Below, piece by piece: positions 33,596 through 43,931 of a stretch of 64,000 bases of DNA (within the stretch, counting starts at the first letter, position 1; each line of letters begins with the position of its first letter). The notes below the pieces were generated by a model. That model ran no database searches and was not told the DNA's origin. It saw only the letters and a list, made by a program, of their open reading frames with translations. The position numbers and the translations under genes are program-made. The stretch is from Prunus persica (taxonomy: Eukaryota > Streptophyta > Magnoliopsida > Rosales > Rosaceae): assembly GCF_000346465.2 (NCBI RefSeq), contig NC_034010.1, positions 28,498,787 to 28,562,786 on the forward strand, read 5' to 3'.

Positions 33596-35118
33596 TTTAC
33601 TTTTCTAATAAATAAAAAATTGTAACTCTTTATTATAACTATTCTAAAGAAAAGTATTGAATTACTAGTTGGCAAAAGGTCAAAGATGCGGACAGTGTCG
33701 TCACATGGTCTGGTTTCATTCTCACGCGTGGGGCAAAAACCAAGGAAAAAATAGATAAAAGCGGGTAAAGAAGCAAACAAGATTAACGTTGGCATTAAAG
33801 TAGTGTAAAATACTCTCTATCTATTTAGTCCAATCTCGCTAATTATTGATGCCACACCCACACCTATAAGATAAATTATAATTTACTGTGGAACACATCC
33901 TGCATAAGACAGAAACAAAGTTTACTGTTTACCGAGTACGACATAGGATTGGTGTATGTATGCATAATGCATAATGCACATGTGATGGAAGAGACAAACA
34001 TCTTGTGTAAATTTGACCGTTCAAGTACAAGTAAATAAGGTTCGCTGCCTGGTTTTATTGACGCGGTTGCTTTGAACAATTTACCTTTTGCTATGTATGT
34101 CTGACCATGAACTTCCAAGTCGATTTCAAAATGGAAAAGACAACATAGTCCAATTTCAGCACGACTAGTAAGTTAGTAAACTTAATACAACCAACTATGG
34201 TGCAAAATCCAACATAAACTGGGAGCATTCTTGTAAAAGACATATCCTCAAGAACTCAACTCATGGAAGTTAAAACACTTGGTCAACAGCAATGACGGTT
34301 GTTAAAAAATGGACATTTCCATTTTAACCCCATACAGCATGAGGATCATCACATGATTCAAGTAAATATGGACTGTTCCTAGAGCAAATCTATCCAAAGA
34401 GAGTGCAAGACCTATTTTGGGAACAAAAAAAGTTGACATTTAGGCAAACTTCCAAAAGAAAAACCATAAAATCTCTATATATACTTACAGCTACAATAAT
34501 ATACTTCCAAGATGTATAATAGCAACCACCCTTTCTTAACAAAATTCTTAAAATATGGTTCTCTAATAATAAGTACAAGCCTAACATGTTTCATAGGATT
34601 CTTCACAAACATACCATCAAAAAACCAAATCATCAAACACACGAAAGGCTCCCAAAGAGAGGGTTTAAAGGCAGAGCAAACAAGAAGGGACTAAAGAGAG
34701 AAATATAAAGCTTAAGTTTCCTTAACGTCCCTTCTTTTTTGCCAAGTTTCATGTAAATTGCAGTCGAGTCCCAGTTATATGCGGAAATAGAATTTAATCT
34801 GTCATGCCTATGACTTTGGTAGAAGAGAATACAACTCTAACATGCATTCCTTTTTTGCTCCTGATATGTTAGATGCAAATTGAACTACTGCATACATTCT
34901 ATGAGTGTGAAATTTATATAACGACAAAATAAACAGAGGAGGTCAAGGATATACCCGATAATGTTTTCGATTCTCTCTTCCCCCTTCCCCGGGATGTAGA
35001 ATTGCACAGGTTAAGTAATGAAAATTCCGTTACACGCACAACAACACTCTCACTCAAAATTCGTCGAAAATCCAACTCAAGGATCAATCTCGAAGGTTGA
35101 GACAACAAATCAAAGTCA
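33596..35118. other. Intergenic
   Basis: AT-rich spacer containing the 3' flank of the TMEM161-like gene. No gene, array or element could be supported. Confidence 0.4.
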
Positions 35119-36483
35119 TCAAGACATATACAAAACGCAGCGACGATATAGAAGAATGGTTGCTGAACTATAAATCGCCCAAACAAACATAACCCACCAA
35201 GCCATAAAGAGAGCCACTTCTTTCACAAAGGCAGAGCAAGGCGCTAGACTACAAATGTATTTGTAATTTTCCGAAGAGATACCATCAATCTGAGATAGTC
35301 CAAGAAAAAGAAGTAACACAATTGGTGGTGCAAGAAACTGCACAACTACAAGGCATAAGTAGTGATTGTGCAAAAACACCTTAGCCCTACTGAAATCCAA
35401 GTCTGGAACCCTGCTAGCATGCAATCTTTGGTACCAAGATAACAGTGCCTCATTCAAATACATTTGTATGTTGGGGCGCAGAGCAACAATTTGCAGAAAA
35501 CTCGAAAGCAGTAAGCAGCAAAGCCTAAATTTAGCAAAATCTGAAGGCGAAAATCCGACATTGCCAATCAACATCTCAGCATTTGCAACTTTTCCATTTA
35601 TGTTCTTGTTCACGAGCATTCCAGCTAAGGGATTAATCCACAAAAGAACTGTGAATACAATCATCATATAATTTGCATACAGAACCATTCTACCAAACCA
35701 ATCACATGATAGCATTACCAAATCAGACCTAATCTGATCAGTTCCAAGCCAAAAGCACCTCGCACTCTTCACCGCAGGCATAAACAAGAAACCGGAAAAG
35801 CATCCCATTAAAACAGCAACAAAGATCCTCCCCGACCCATCAATTGAGTCAAAATTGAAATCTAAAACCGAAGGACTAAATGTGAAGCAAACCATATATC
35901 CTAAAACCAACCCCACAACGCCACAAAGCACACTCAGTTGCTTCTCTGACCGCCGCGACGCAGATTTCTCATACGAAACTTTGCCAAGCAACATTAACAA
36001 CTTAGAAACACCCGCAAAGCCTAACAGAACCGGAACAAAAATCCCATTAACCAAAAACTCAGAATTGTTTGATTCGCTTTTCAAGTACAATAACTGAAGC
36101 AAAAGACAAGATAGAGCTACAAATGAGAAGGTGAAAGCATTGCAATACTCATTGAAATAGAGCCTGGTTTGAAGATGGGCCTCGTCAAGCTTTAGGCGAA
36201 AGATCTGAGCATTGTTTTCATCGAACTCGGGCTTGTCCTTTGACTTGGACCTCTTCCTGAGCTCGGAATTGGATTTTGAAGGTAACCCAGAAGCCGAATC
36301 GGAGGCATCGGGCCTCCGAATGGCGGCACGGACTCCACTTTGGACGTTGTCAGGGTGGATGTAGGTGTGTAGGCCACGGAGGAAGAAGATGGGGATTTTG
36401 AGGAAGGTAAGGAGGAGTGTGAGTGTGAGAGAGAGTGAGAGTTGAAGTAAAAGATTCTTGTAGGTGATGAAGAATTGGAGCAT
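35119..36483 (-). CDS. TMEM161-like multi-pass membrane protein
   Basis: Predicted integral membrane protein of the Transmembrane protein 161 (A/B) family. Its function in plants is not established; animal TMEM161B affects membrane excitability. Single exon of 454 codons from the Met at 36483 (MLQFFITYKN); an in-frame Met ten codons upstream (36513) is possible, but the hydrophobic N-terminus fits the second one better. It has about nine hydrophobic segments: near residues 5-35, 118-140, 150-170, 190-215, 225-245, 265-290, 325-345, 380-405 and 425-450. A polar stretch follows the first helix (~45-95; SKSNSELRKRSKSKDKPEFD). Other family-like blocks are LDEAHLQTRLYFNEYCNAF and RPNIQMYLNEALLSWYQRL. 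No break is seen. Confidence 0.8.
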   Translation of the reverse strand: MLQFFITYKNLLLQLSLSLTLTLLLTFLKIPIFFLRGLHTYIHPDNVQSGVRAAIRRPDASDSASGLPSKSNSELRKRSKSKDKPEFDENNAQIFRLKLDEAHLQTRLYFNEYCNAFTFSFVALSCLLLQLLYLKSESNNSEFLVNGIFVPVLLGFAGVSKLLMLLGKVSYEKSASRRSEKQLSVLCGVVGLVLGYMVCFTFSPSVLDFNFDSIDGSGRIFVAVLMGCFSGFLFMPAVKSARCFWLGTDQIRSDLVMLSCDWFGRMVLYANYMMIVFTVLLWINPLAGMLVNKNINGKVANAEMLIGNVGFSPSDFAKFRLCCLLLSSFLQIVALRPNIQMYLNEALLSWYQRLHASRVPDLDFSRAKVFLHNHYLCLVVVQFLAPPIVLLLFLGLSQIDGISSENYKYICSLAPCSAFVKEVALFMAWWVMFVWAIYSSATILLYRRCVLYMS

Positions 36484-36513
36484 GGTTCTCTCCTCTTCTC
36501 TTAGATTCTTCAA

Positions 36514-37149
36514 TTCTTTTTGGGTATCTCAAAGACCAGAGAGTGTGGAGTTGTTGGGGACAGACAATGCTTAGAAATTAGAAAGACACAATGTGGGGTT
36601 TGAGATCCTAAGGTTGGCTTGGCTTCTGATAAAGGTTGTTATACTTCGCTCTTTGTGTTCTCGAAATTGTGTTTTGTGGGCCTGTAGGCCTGTGGACATG
36701 TGGACCTCTGTGGATGTGGGCCTGTGAGCCTGTAGCCCTGTGGGTACTCTTTAACCCTCAAAAGGCAAGCAAGAAATTGAGGTTACATATCATGCTACGA
36801 TTTGAATAGTCATGGAAGATTTTTCTAGGTCAAGTATGATATATTGAAGTACAAGAATACCACACATGAATAATGATGAGTAGATTTTATATTATATATT
36901 TAACCCAATTCTTAGTATGTTTTGGTTAGTATTTTGGAAGAATTTTGACACTTTGAATTATATTTCAAATGTAGAACTTTCGACTTCCACTGGAGCAAAA
37001 CATAATCAAATAGAAGAATTTCGAAGTAATTCCAGTTGGAGGACGTTCGCAAGTCACTTAGTTTGATTGTATTGAAATTTCAGATTTTTCTACCAAACGG
37101 TTATCTTCTGGCAATAAAATAATAAAATAAGGCTTTTTATCACAAAACG
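36514..37149. other. Upstream region of the TMEM161-like gene
   Basis: Contains a patch (36676-36748) built from degenerate CTGTGGGC/CCTGTAGG units, an imperfect short tandem repeat about 190 bp upstream of the start codon. The rest is AT-rich spacer up to the inverted-repeat element. Confidence 0.45.
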
Positions 37150-38535
37150 TCTCTGACGTTTGCGAAACTATTAGATTGCATCCTTAAAGTTTTTTTGTAT
37201 CACTCATGGTCCCTAACGTTAATATAGATGCTCTTAAATAGTCCTTCTGTCAAAAAAACTGTTAAGTCTAGGGATATAATCGTCAAATCAATCCATTTTC
37301 ACCTATTCAATGAGCTTAATCAGTGTTCTATGTCTCTGTATCAACAAAAATTACATTTTAGAGAAGAAAAAAAAAACTAGACAAATTGAGATACCAGGAC
37401 AAAAAATTATTATATATATAGTCTAGAAACCTGTAACCATAACCAGGATCAGGGAAATACAAAAAATCAGGAAATTTGGAACATACGTCGTAATTGGCCA
37501 GAGCCCAAGACATATATATATATATATATAAGTATGAAGTTGATCTAGAAATTTGACTTTTAGTGACGAAAAATCGAAGAACACCGTCGCAAAAAATGTT
37601 TAGCCATGAAAAATCTGATGAACATCCATCGCTAAAAACTTTTGGTGACGAAAAAGCTTCAAATTTCTGGGTAAAACACCAGTTGGGTTTTAGGTCCTTT
37701 TTTTAGCTTCAAATCGTCCTAAAACGAGGGCACACCAGAAATACAAAGATCAAGCTCTTCAACATTACACCTTAGTTCATTATGAATCCATGTAATTACT
37801 CGAAAATAATCCTACATTGCTCTTTTGGTTAAAGAGAAATTCCAATCCATGCATAAGCGCTACATCCGGTCATCACCACGTCATAACAAGTATCTTTCCA
37901 TAGAACTCATCAGCCTCAGATTATGCTGGTAGTTTTCCTGCTGGCCCAGCTAATGCCAATGTGAACAAAAATCTACTATCGGAACTGATAGATGTAATTG
38001 TCTGCATCTTTTCGAGATGGTACCTACTCGAATGAGGTCTTTAAAAGTGAGCAAGAAAAGGATATGATAAGCAACTTGATCTGGAAGATCACTGAATCTG
38101 TCTGATGTCACACTTTCTGAACAATTTCCTTGAGCTTCACAGCTTGCAGATGCCCCGAGCAACTTACGCTTGCGCCCCATAGACTATGGTTGAGGACGGT
38201 GTTGGAGCTACAAGATATTTCCTTCTTCTGCAACAACTTATCATAACCTAATCAGCGGCAATTTCACCTTCCGTGAGTCCTCATTAAAGCATTTGTACGT
38301 ATTTCTATTGAAGCACAATTCAAACTATCTACCTGGTTCCAAATTGGTGGCAAATGGGTCTAAGGCATTGAATAGGTGAAAATGGATTGATTTGACGATT
38401 ATATCCCTAGATTTAACCCCTTTTTTTTTTTTTACAAGTGGATTATTTAAGAGCACCCATATTAACGTTAGGGACCATGAGTGATATAAAAAAACTTTGA
38501 TGATGCAATCTAATAGTTTCGTAAACGTTAAGGAG
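37150..38535. mobile_element. Pack-MULE-like element: long inverted ends flanking an F-box fragment
   Basis: The segment 37150-37310 is repeated inverted at 38371-38535, about 165 bp at close to 90% identity. Shared words include CGAAACTATTAGATTGCATC, CACTCATGGTCCCTAACGTT and AGGGATATAATCGTCAAATC. About 1.06 kb lies between, with a (TA)n run (37512-37531), a GTGACGAAAAA patch (37560-37670) and the F-box coding fragment at 37950-38180. Long TIRs around a captured host-gene piece without transposase is the Pack-MULE layout. The outermost bases diverge, so exact ends and a 9-bp target duplication could not be set. Confidence 0.72.
37950..38180 (-). pseudogene. F-box domain gene fragment inside the inverted-repeat element
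   Basis: An ATG at 38180 opens a 76-codon frame: a basic start (MGRKRKLLGASASC) followed by an F-box (DRFSDLPDQVAYHILFLLTF, KDLIRVGTISKRCRQLHLSV). It is typical of plant F-box/LRR or F-box/FBD proteins, where the consensus is DRISDLPDEILxxILSFLPTKDxxRTSxLSKRW. The frame ends soon after the box (VDFCSHWH), and no LRR or FBD follows. It is therefore a fragment, or at most a tiny F-box-only protein. The position between long inverted repeats suggests capture by a transposon. Confidence 0.7.
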
Positions 38536-38540
38536 TAGTG

Positions 38541-40551
38541 CGCGGTGCTGGAATAGTGGCGCTTTGGGCTTTTGTTCCGTTTTGGAGCCCAAAATGACCT
38601 CGAATGGATTCGTGGCCTTATGGAGAAGTGTTTAGAATGTTTTTATCTTTAAAACAAGTTATCTTGGGCCTGATTTAGAGGAGATTTGAGGCGAAAACGT
38701 GGCTGGGTTTAAATGCAAATTTTCCTAGTCCAATTTGGACTTTATGTCCTAGTAGTATTTTATTTTAATTAGTTTCCTTGTAGGGATAGAAAAGCTGGAT
38801 GGGGCAGCTTGTTTGTATTGTAGGGGGTATTTAAGTTAGTTTTCACGGCAATATTGGGGACTTCTTTTTGGCTTTTGAACGTGATATTGTGGAGAGCAAG
38901 TGCTAGGGTTTTGAAGTTTTTGCTACTTAAGGTGTTTTCATTCTTTTTCTTCTTAATAATATTTTCCATGATTTCAGTTATGAATATGCGTAACTAATTT
39001 TCTTTTCTTAGGGTGAAGCCTTGAACCTTAGCATGAATATGTAATTTTTATTTAATTGCTTATGATTGATTGCATGCATACTTTGAATTGTTAATCACTG
39101 TTTTAAACTATCTAATTGTTTTAATGCCTGATCACCATTAGGATCTTTAGAAAAGTAATTGGATGTAATTTTGGTCGGAAGGTTCCCTGAAATTGACGCT
39201 GGCTTCTTGTGATTAATAATTGTAATTTCACTTAAGATGAACACCACGTCTTAAGGGTTGCATGGTTTTTCAAAGGGTTTTCACAAAACATAATGAGTCT
39301 TTCATGTTTAGATTTGATTCGAACGTCCGGACGGGTTGCATGTTTGATATACGTTCTATGTTGGAGGTTTCAAGTATAATATAAATTAGGAAAACCTAAC
39401 CTTCAAAGTGGCATGTGCAAATCATAAGTAATTGGTAAAAATTCATAGGATTGCTAGGTGATGGTAAAACCCTAGTGCTTTTATAAATTGATATTTAAAA
39501 CTTTTTCCTTCAATCGTAATTGTTTTTGTTTAAAATTTATTTTTAATATCAGACAATTTCATAATCATCTTTCTCAACTTTTAATTTTAGGTAGTTAGTT
39601 GAAAATTGTTTTTACATAAATTGCTAAATAGTCATTGAGGAGAATGACCTTGCATGAGCATCTATACTACAATAGCCTTGTATTCTTGCAAGTATTTTAT
39701 GTGATTTTAACCTTATTTGCACAGGTACTAAAAATCGTATCAAATAACGCACGTGAAGTAATGCGGGTGAAGCCAATTGATCAAAGAAGTGCATCTGCCG
39801 CTCTTTGCACCCGAGTTTAACCTCCTTTTTTTTTTTTTTTTGGTTGAGAAAATATGGTATTTCATTCAACCGAAAGAAACATTACATGATAAGAACTAGC
39901 ATGTTAACGGCGGTCTCATTAAAACATTCCCTTATTATATATTAGAATAGTTAGAACACCGTTTTGTCAAAACGGAAAAAAAAATAAAATTACCCCACGA
40001 GTTACGAGATTTTATTCATTGTTATATGGAACAAAAGGAAATACAAAACTTGAGAACTAAATATTCATGAACAGATTAATTCCAATAAATACACAAAGGA
40101 TTGAATCACGCAATGCTCCTCCTTGTGTTCATCAACCTAGAAGAACATCTATGATAAAACTCTCTCCCAAGTCAAATTCACCCCCAACTAAGCCACAAAG
40201 TCTATCCTATCCAAAAAGATAAGATTGCTGCCGGAAGGATCAAGATTGAGTACTATTTATTGATCGATTTCTTATTGTCTTTTTTCTACTTTCTTCCTTG
40301 AAGGTACCCAACTCAACCCAACCCAACCCAACCCATCACAGGGTCACTTTGGTGATTTGATCATGGATCGATCTTAGGCAACAAATCAATGCCAATCTTG
40401 CCTCCTAAAAATCAATTACACCATCACAATCATTTTCGGCAAAGTCACAACTGCTGCATTTACTACAACGACTGAAATAAATTATGAACGAAAAACCCTG
40501 CAATTAACATTACACAAGAATTGGATCATGTCAATGGATCATATCAATGGG
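38541..40551. other. Repeat-like intergenic DNA, possible LTR remnant
   Basis: 38541-39830 has a TATTTAAG TATA-like motif (38828-38835), a leader-like stretch and no coding capacity. The overall look is that of a solo or decayed LTR, but no paired copy, primer site or terminal TG...CA could be confirmed. It ends in a poly-T run at 39824-39840. 39850-40551 is plain spacer with an (ACCCA)n patch at about 40314-40337. Confidence 0.3.
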
Positions 40552-41336
40552 TCATAGCTGATCAGGTACATGTAGGTGGTCTCTCTCGTCTTTATCACCA
40601 ACCGCTCTCATCTCAAACTGTGGGACCACCTGTGGGGATACAAAATTAATTACATTATTATTAACTCTTAATCAACCCACTTCTCTTCTCTGGAAAAAGA
40701 AAAGAAAAGAAGAGATAGGCAAAAGATAGCAAAATATCAATCCAGTCTGTCACATATTATTCGATTAATAATCATAATCGGCTGGTGGTTACCAACTCAT
40801 TACTCATTGCCGTGTGAATTACCAACCTGATCTTGTGATGCATTGAACGGTTGAGATGAAAACCTCCTTAATCTTTTGTCTGCTCCGCCGTCCATTCTGC
40901 CGCCTGGACAAAACATCATTAACAAGATAAGCTTATAGTTTTAGAGAAAATTACCCTTCTAATTTCAATTAAGTAAGAGCACAGAAATATCTCAAGGCAT
41001 ATTCGATCGGCATTTAAATTATATATTGTTGTGTGTGAACGAGGAGCTGGAGCCAAATTAAACGCACATTTTTCACGTTAAGCACAAGATTAAACTATTA
41101 AATACATTTATATATAAAAAAAACATATAATTACCTTGTTTTTTGGTTTTGTTGAGGGTTTTGAGATCTAGGGTTGAGTCTGAGGTGTCAGGCAAGTAAC
41201 GGTCGAGACGAAGAAGGCGATGATCCTTCTTCTCAAACATGGCGCGCACAAACGATGCCTCCATGCTGTTCAAGAACTGCACGTGCTTCTCGTCCGTCCA
41301 CGACCTCTTTTTACCGCTCTGCACGTGCGACTGCAT
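40552..41336 (-). CDS. COR27/COR28-like cold- and clock-regulated small nuclear protein
   Basis: Three exons on the minus strand, 41336-41135, 40903-40827 and 40629-40552, all GT-AG, give 118 residues. The N-terminal SWTDEKHVQFLNSMEASFVR is the signature of the plant COLD-REGULATED 27/28 family. LLRLDRYLPDTSDSTLDLK and KRLRRFSSQPFNASQDQVVP follow, as in other family members by memory. Arabidopsis COR27/28 are night-phased, cold-induced repressors in the circadian and light-signalling network that interact with COP1/HY5. No known enzymatic domain. The protein is shorter than Arabidopsis COR27, so it may be a distinct subclade. Upstream DNA carries a DRE core and evening elements, which supports the identity. 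Confidence 0.68.
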
Positions 41337-41619
41337 CCTGATTTCTTAGTTTCAATATCTACTCGCCGGACGGAGTTTGGAGTTTGGAGTTTGGAGCTTG
41401 GGAGAACAACCAGGCCGGAGCTAACCAGCGGCTGTTTGAAAATCTGAAGGGATTGCTTGGTATGTTTAATGCATTCGGTTTCTAATGATAACAGTATATG
41501 GAGCGTATGCTATATATGCAGCTTTTATTATAGGTAGGGTGACATTTTTTTGTTTGTTGGAGCTTTTTTGACGTCGTTAGGAAGAGAGAGTATTCAGAAG
41601 TATCTACTCGCTCTCTTTA

Positions 41620-41625
41620 GCCGAC
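41620..41625 (+). promoter_or_regulatory. DRE/CRT core upstream of the COR27/28-like gene
   Basis: GCCGAC, the CBF/DREB binding core, about 285 bp upstream of the start codon (the motif works in either orientation). Consistent with cold induction. Confidence 0.5.
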
Positions 41626-41772
41626 ATGTGTTTGGCTCACCATAACATGTCACTGTCCAAATATCCCAACTCGATCAACTCCAATATAATAATCTTAACC
41701 AAATTTAGATTTTTCTTATCTCTGCAATATCAGTTTGTTGTGGGATATTATTCTGTGGTAGATAAAAAATGA

Positions 41773-42472
41773 AGATATTTTTCCTTGGCTAGATGGTTGA
41801 AATATCAATGAGTAAGACGTCAATTCAATTTATACATTTATAAAATATAAAAAAACAACGAGTCATCAATGGATGAAATAATATAAAACGTTAAACAACT
41901 TATTAATATAGAAATATTTATCCGAGCTTGCTTATATAGTTGTGTGTGCGCTTTTTAATACGAGTGAAAATCTAAATTATTATGATCTACAAAAAAGGCG
42001 AATCGAACCCGATTCAAAAACTAAAACACTATCTTAACAAACTAGCATCAATTAATGTTATGTGGGTGTCCTTAATACTAGAATAGGGGCTCACCTTTAG
42101 CCTAGCTAGCTTAGGTGCCTAACAATTAGATTATCAAAAACGAAAGTGTTCTAACAAGATCTTTTTTCAAGAGAAGGAAAAGATAGGCCATACCGCGAGT
42201 AGAAGGCGAGTATGGAAGTTTTTGTGCAGGCGAGGAGGTATAGAAATTGGGGCATGAGGGTGAAAATATCTAAAGAGCTCTTTTTGGTAAAACAAATATC
42301 TTAGAACTTTATACGATTTTTTTTTTTCTTTTTCCGGTCAAATGAACTTTATGCGATTAGCCTATAAGCTCTGAGAGATATTTTGGGACGAATGAAGAAT
42401 CTTTGAGACGCTTAGATATGTATAATGTACGTATATATACAAAGAGTAGGAGGACTAAATGCGAAAATATCT
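41773..42472. promoter_or_regulatory. Three evening elements upstream of the COR27/28-like gene
   Basis: AGATATTTT (evening element, reverse) at 41773-41781 and AAAATATCT at 42263-42271 and 42464-42472. Evening elements are bound by CCA1/LHY/RVE clock factors and drive evening and cold expression. The nonamer is AT-rich and can occur by chance (two more lie near 12.5 kb). The local trio plus a DRE is what makes it notable. Confidence 0.45.
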
Positions 42473-42867
42473 CCGCGAGTCTTTCAAGATATTAAGATGC
42501 TGACTGTACTTCCAGTTGGGGGTCCCTTCCCTTGTAGGGTTCTTAATTTTTTATTTATTTATTGGGCATCATAATCATAATTAATTAATATTTTACCCAA
42601 TTAATTATTTATTTATTTATTGGGCATCATAATCATAATTAATTAATGATTGGGCATAATTTTATATTTTCATAGTTTGAAAATCAAAAGCCTTAATTCT
42701 GACCAAAAAAATAAAAATAAAAAAGCCTTAAAGCTGAAATTATCTTGTGCTTTATTTATATTCTTCTTGGTTACAAAGTGAGCCATGGGCTTATTTTGTT
42801 TTGGGCCGAGAGCCGTAGGCCCAAATAACATACGGCCCTTGGTGGGTCCAACTCCAATCTCATTCAT
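41782..42867. other. Intergenic between the COR27/28-like and SIS-domain genes
   Basis: AT-rich DNA including a short direct duplication around 42551-42648 (ATTGGGCATCATAATCATAA twice, 58 bp apart). It also holds GGCCCA-type motifs at about 42803-42836 near the SIS gene 3' end. Confidence 0.4.
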
Positions 42868-43488
42868 TCATTCGAGATTGGTATGGCGAGCTCGTATGGC
42901 CTCAGGGGAGGTCTGACCCAAGGCCTCAGCCAACTTATACACCACCATCTCAAACAACACGAACAAAGCCCCTTCGTACGCGCTCCCCATCGGAAGTAAC
43001 GGCCGAGATTCCATCACATCACCAGCATCCGCATCATTTGCCATGGTCTGCGCTGGCACGTAACCCACCACGCTAGCGTGTGCCACACAGGATCCCGTCT
43101 CCGGCTGGGCAGTTAGCAGCAGGACTCTAGCACCGTGCGATCGTGCCACGGAGCAAATGGCTTCGACGGTGGAGAATCCACCTGGGCCCGCAGAGGCGAT
43201 GAGTAGATCGGTTGTGGAGATTGGGGGAGTCGTCATGTCGAAGACCATGTGAGCCGAGAGGCCGAGGTGGGCCAGCCGCATGCACAGAGCCTTCAGCATT
43301 AGGCCCTCTCGGCCCACTCCGTAAAGGAAGACGCCGCCGTTTCGGGCCGCTGCAGAAGACAGCTCGTTGACCAAAAGGTCTAAGACTGGCGGGTGTGGGT
43401 GGGTTGGTTTAGTGAAGATGGAGGCTATGTGATTGCAAATTTGGGAGGCAAGAGAGGCCATTGAAGAGCTCTGGGACTGCGAATCCAT
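42868..43488 (-). CDS. SIS (sugar isomerase) domain protein, hexulose-phosphate isomerase-like
   Basis: Intronless gene of 206 codons from the Met at 43488 ([20 protein letters not shown]). The open frame extends to 43620 with a weaker extra N-terminus that lies in probable leader. It has a single SIS domain (residues ~25-190). The phosphosugar-binding loop region is [20 protein letters not shown], then [20 protein letters not shown] and [20 protein letters not shown]. This layout resembles bacterial/archaeal 6-phospho-3-hexuloisomerase and a conserved plant SIS family. The plant substrate is not established. No transit peptide is evident. It ends [13 protein letters not shown], a tail shared with hexuloisomerase-like proteins (RH.NLE). 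Confidence 0.82.
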   Translation of the reverse strand: MDSQSQSSSMASLASQICNHIASIFTKPTHPHPPVLDLLVNELSSAAARNGGVFLYGVGREGLMLKALCMRLAHLGLSAHMVFDMTTPPISTTDLLIASAGPGGFSTVEAICSVARSHGARVLLLTAQPETGSCVAHASVVGYVPAQTMANDADAGDVMESRPLLPMGSAYEGALFVLFEMVVYKLAEALGQTSPEAIRARHTNLE

Positions 43489-43931
43489 TGCTCTAATTCT
43501 CAAGCCTCGAGCCTCACGCGTCAAGGATAAGAGGGTTGTGATCAATTTAAGTGGTATATGTGAGGTAAGGTTCTTGCCAATCAGTGACACGTCAGCATTA
43601 CGCAAAAATTCGAGCCTCATATTTCCTTTTCATTTGTTTCTGGACTTTATGATTTTGTCTGGTTTGAATGTATGTATGTGTATGTATGTATCATACCATG
43701 AAACAGTGATGAAATAAACTCAAAACTAACAGAAAAAATTGTTTATGGAAGGGGATATGAAATGGTATGCGTAACGACGTTACAGTGAAGGGGAAATAAA
43801 GTGAACTATTTACAAACAAAGAGCATATTGAAAGATTCAAATAGAATTTATATAAGCATATTCTGTATCAACCAAAAACTGTAATCCAATGTCAGTGAAA
43901 TCATCAATGGAAGTCTTAGCTTGGCTTTGAT
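43489..43931. other. Short intergenic spacer
   Basis: Separates the SIS-domain gene (its 5' side) from the 3' end of the inhibitor-2 gene. It includes a (TATG)n patch at about 43670-43690. Nothing else is seen. Confidence 0.4.
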
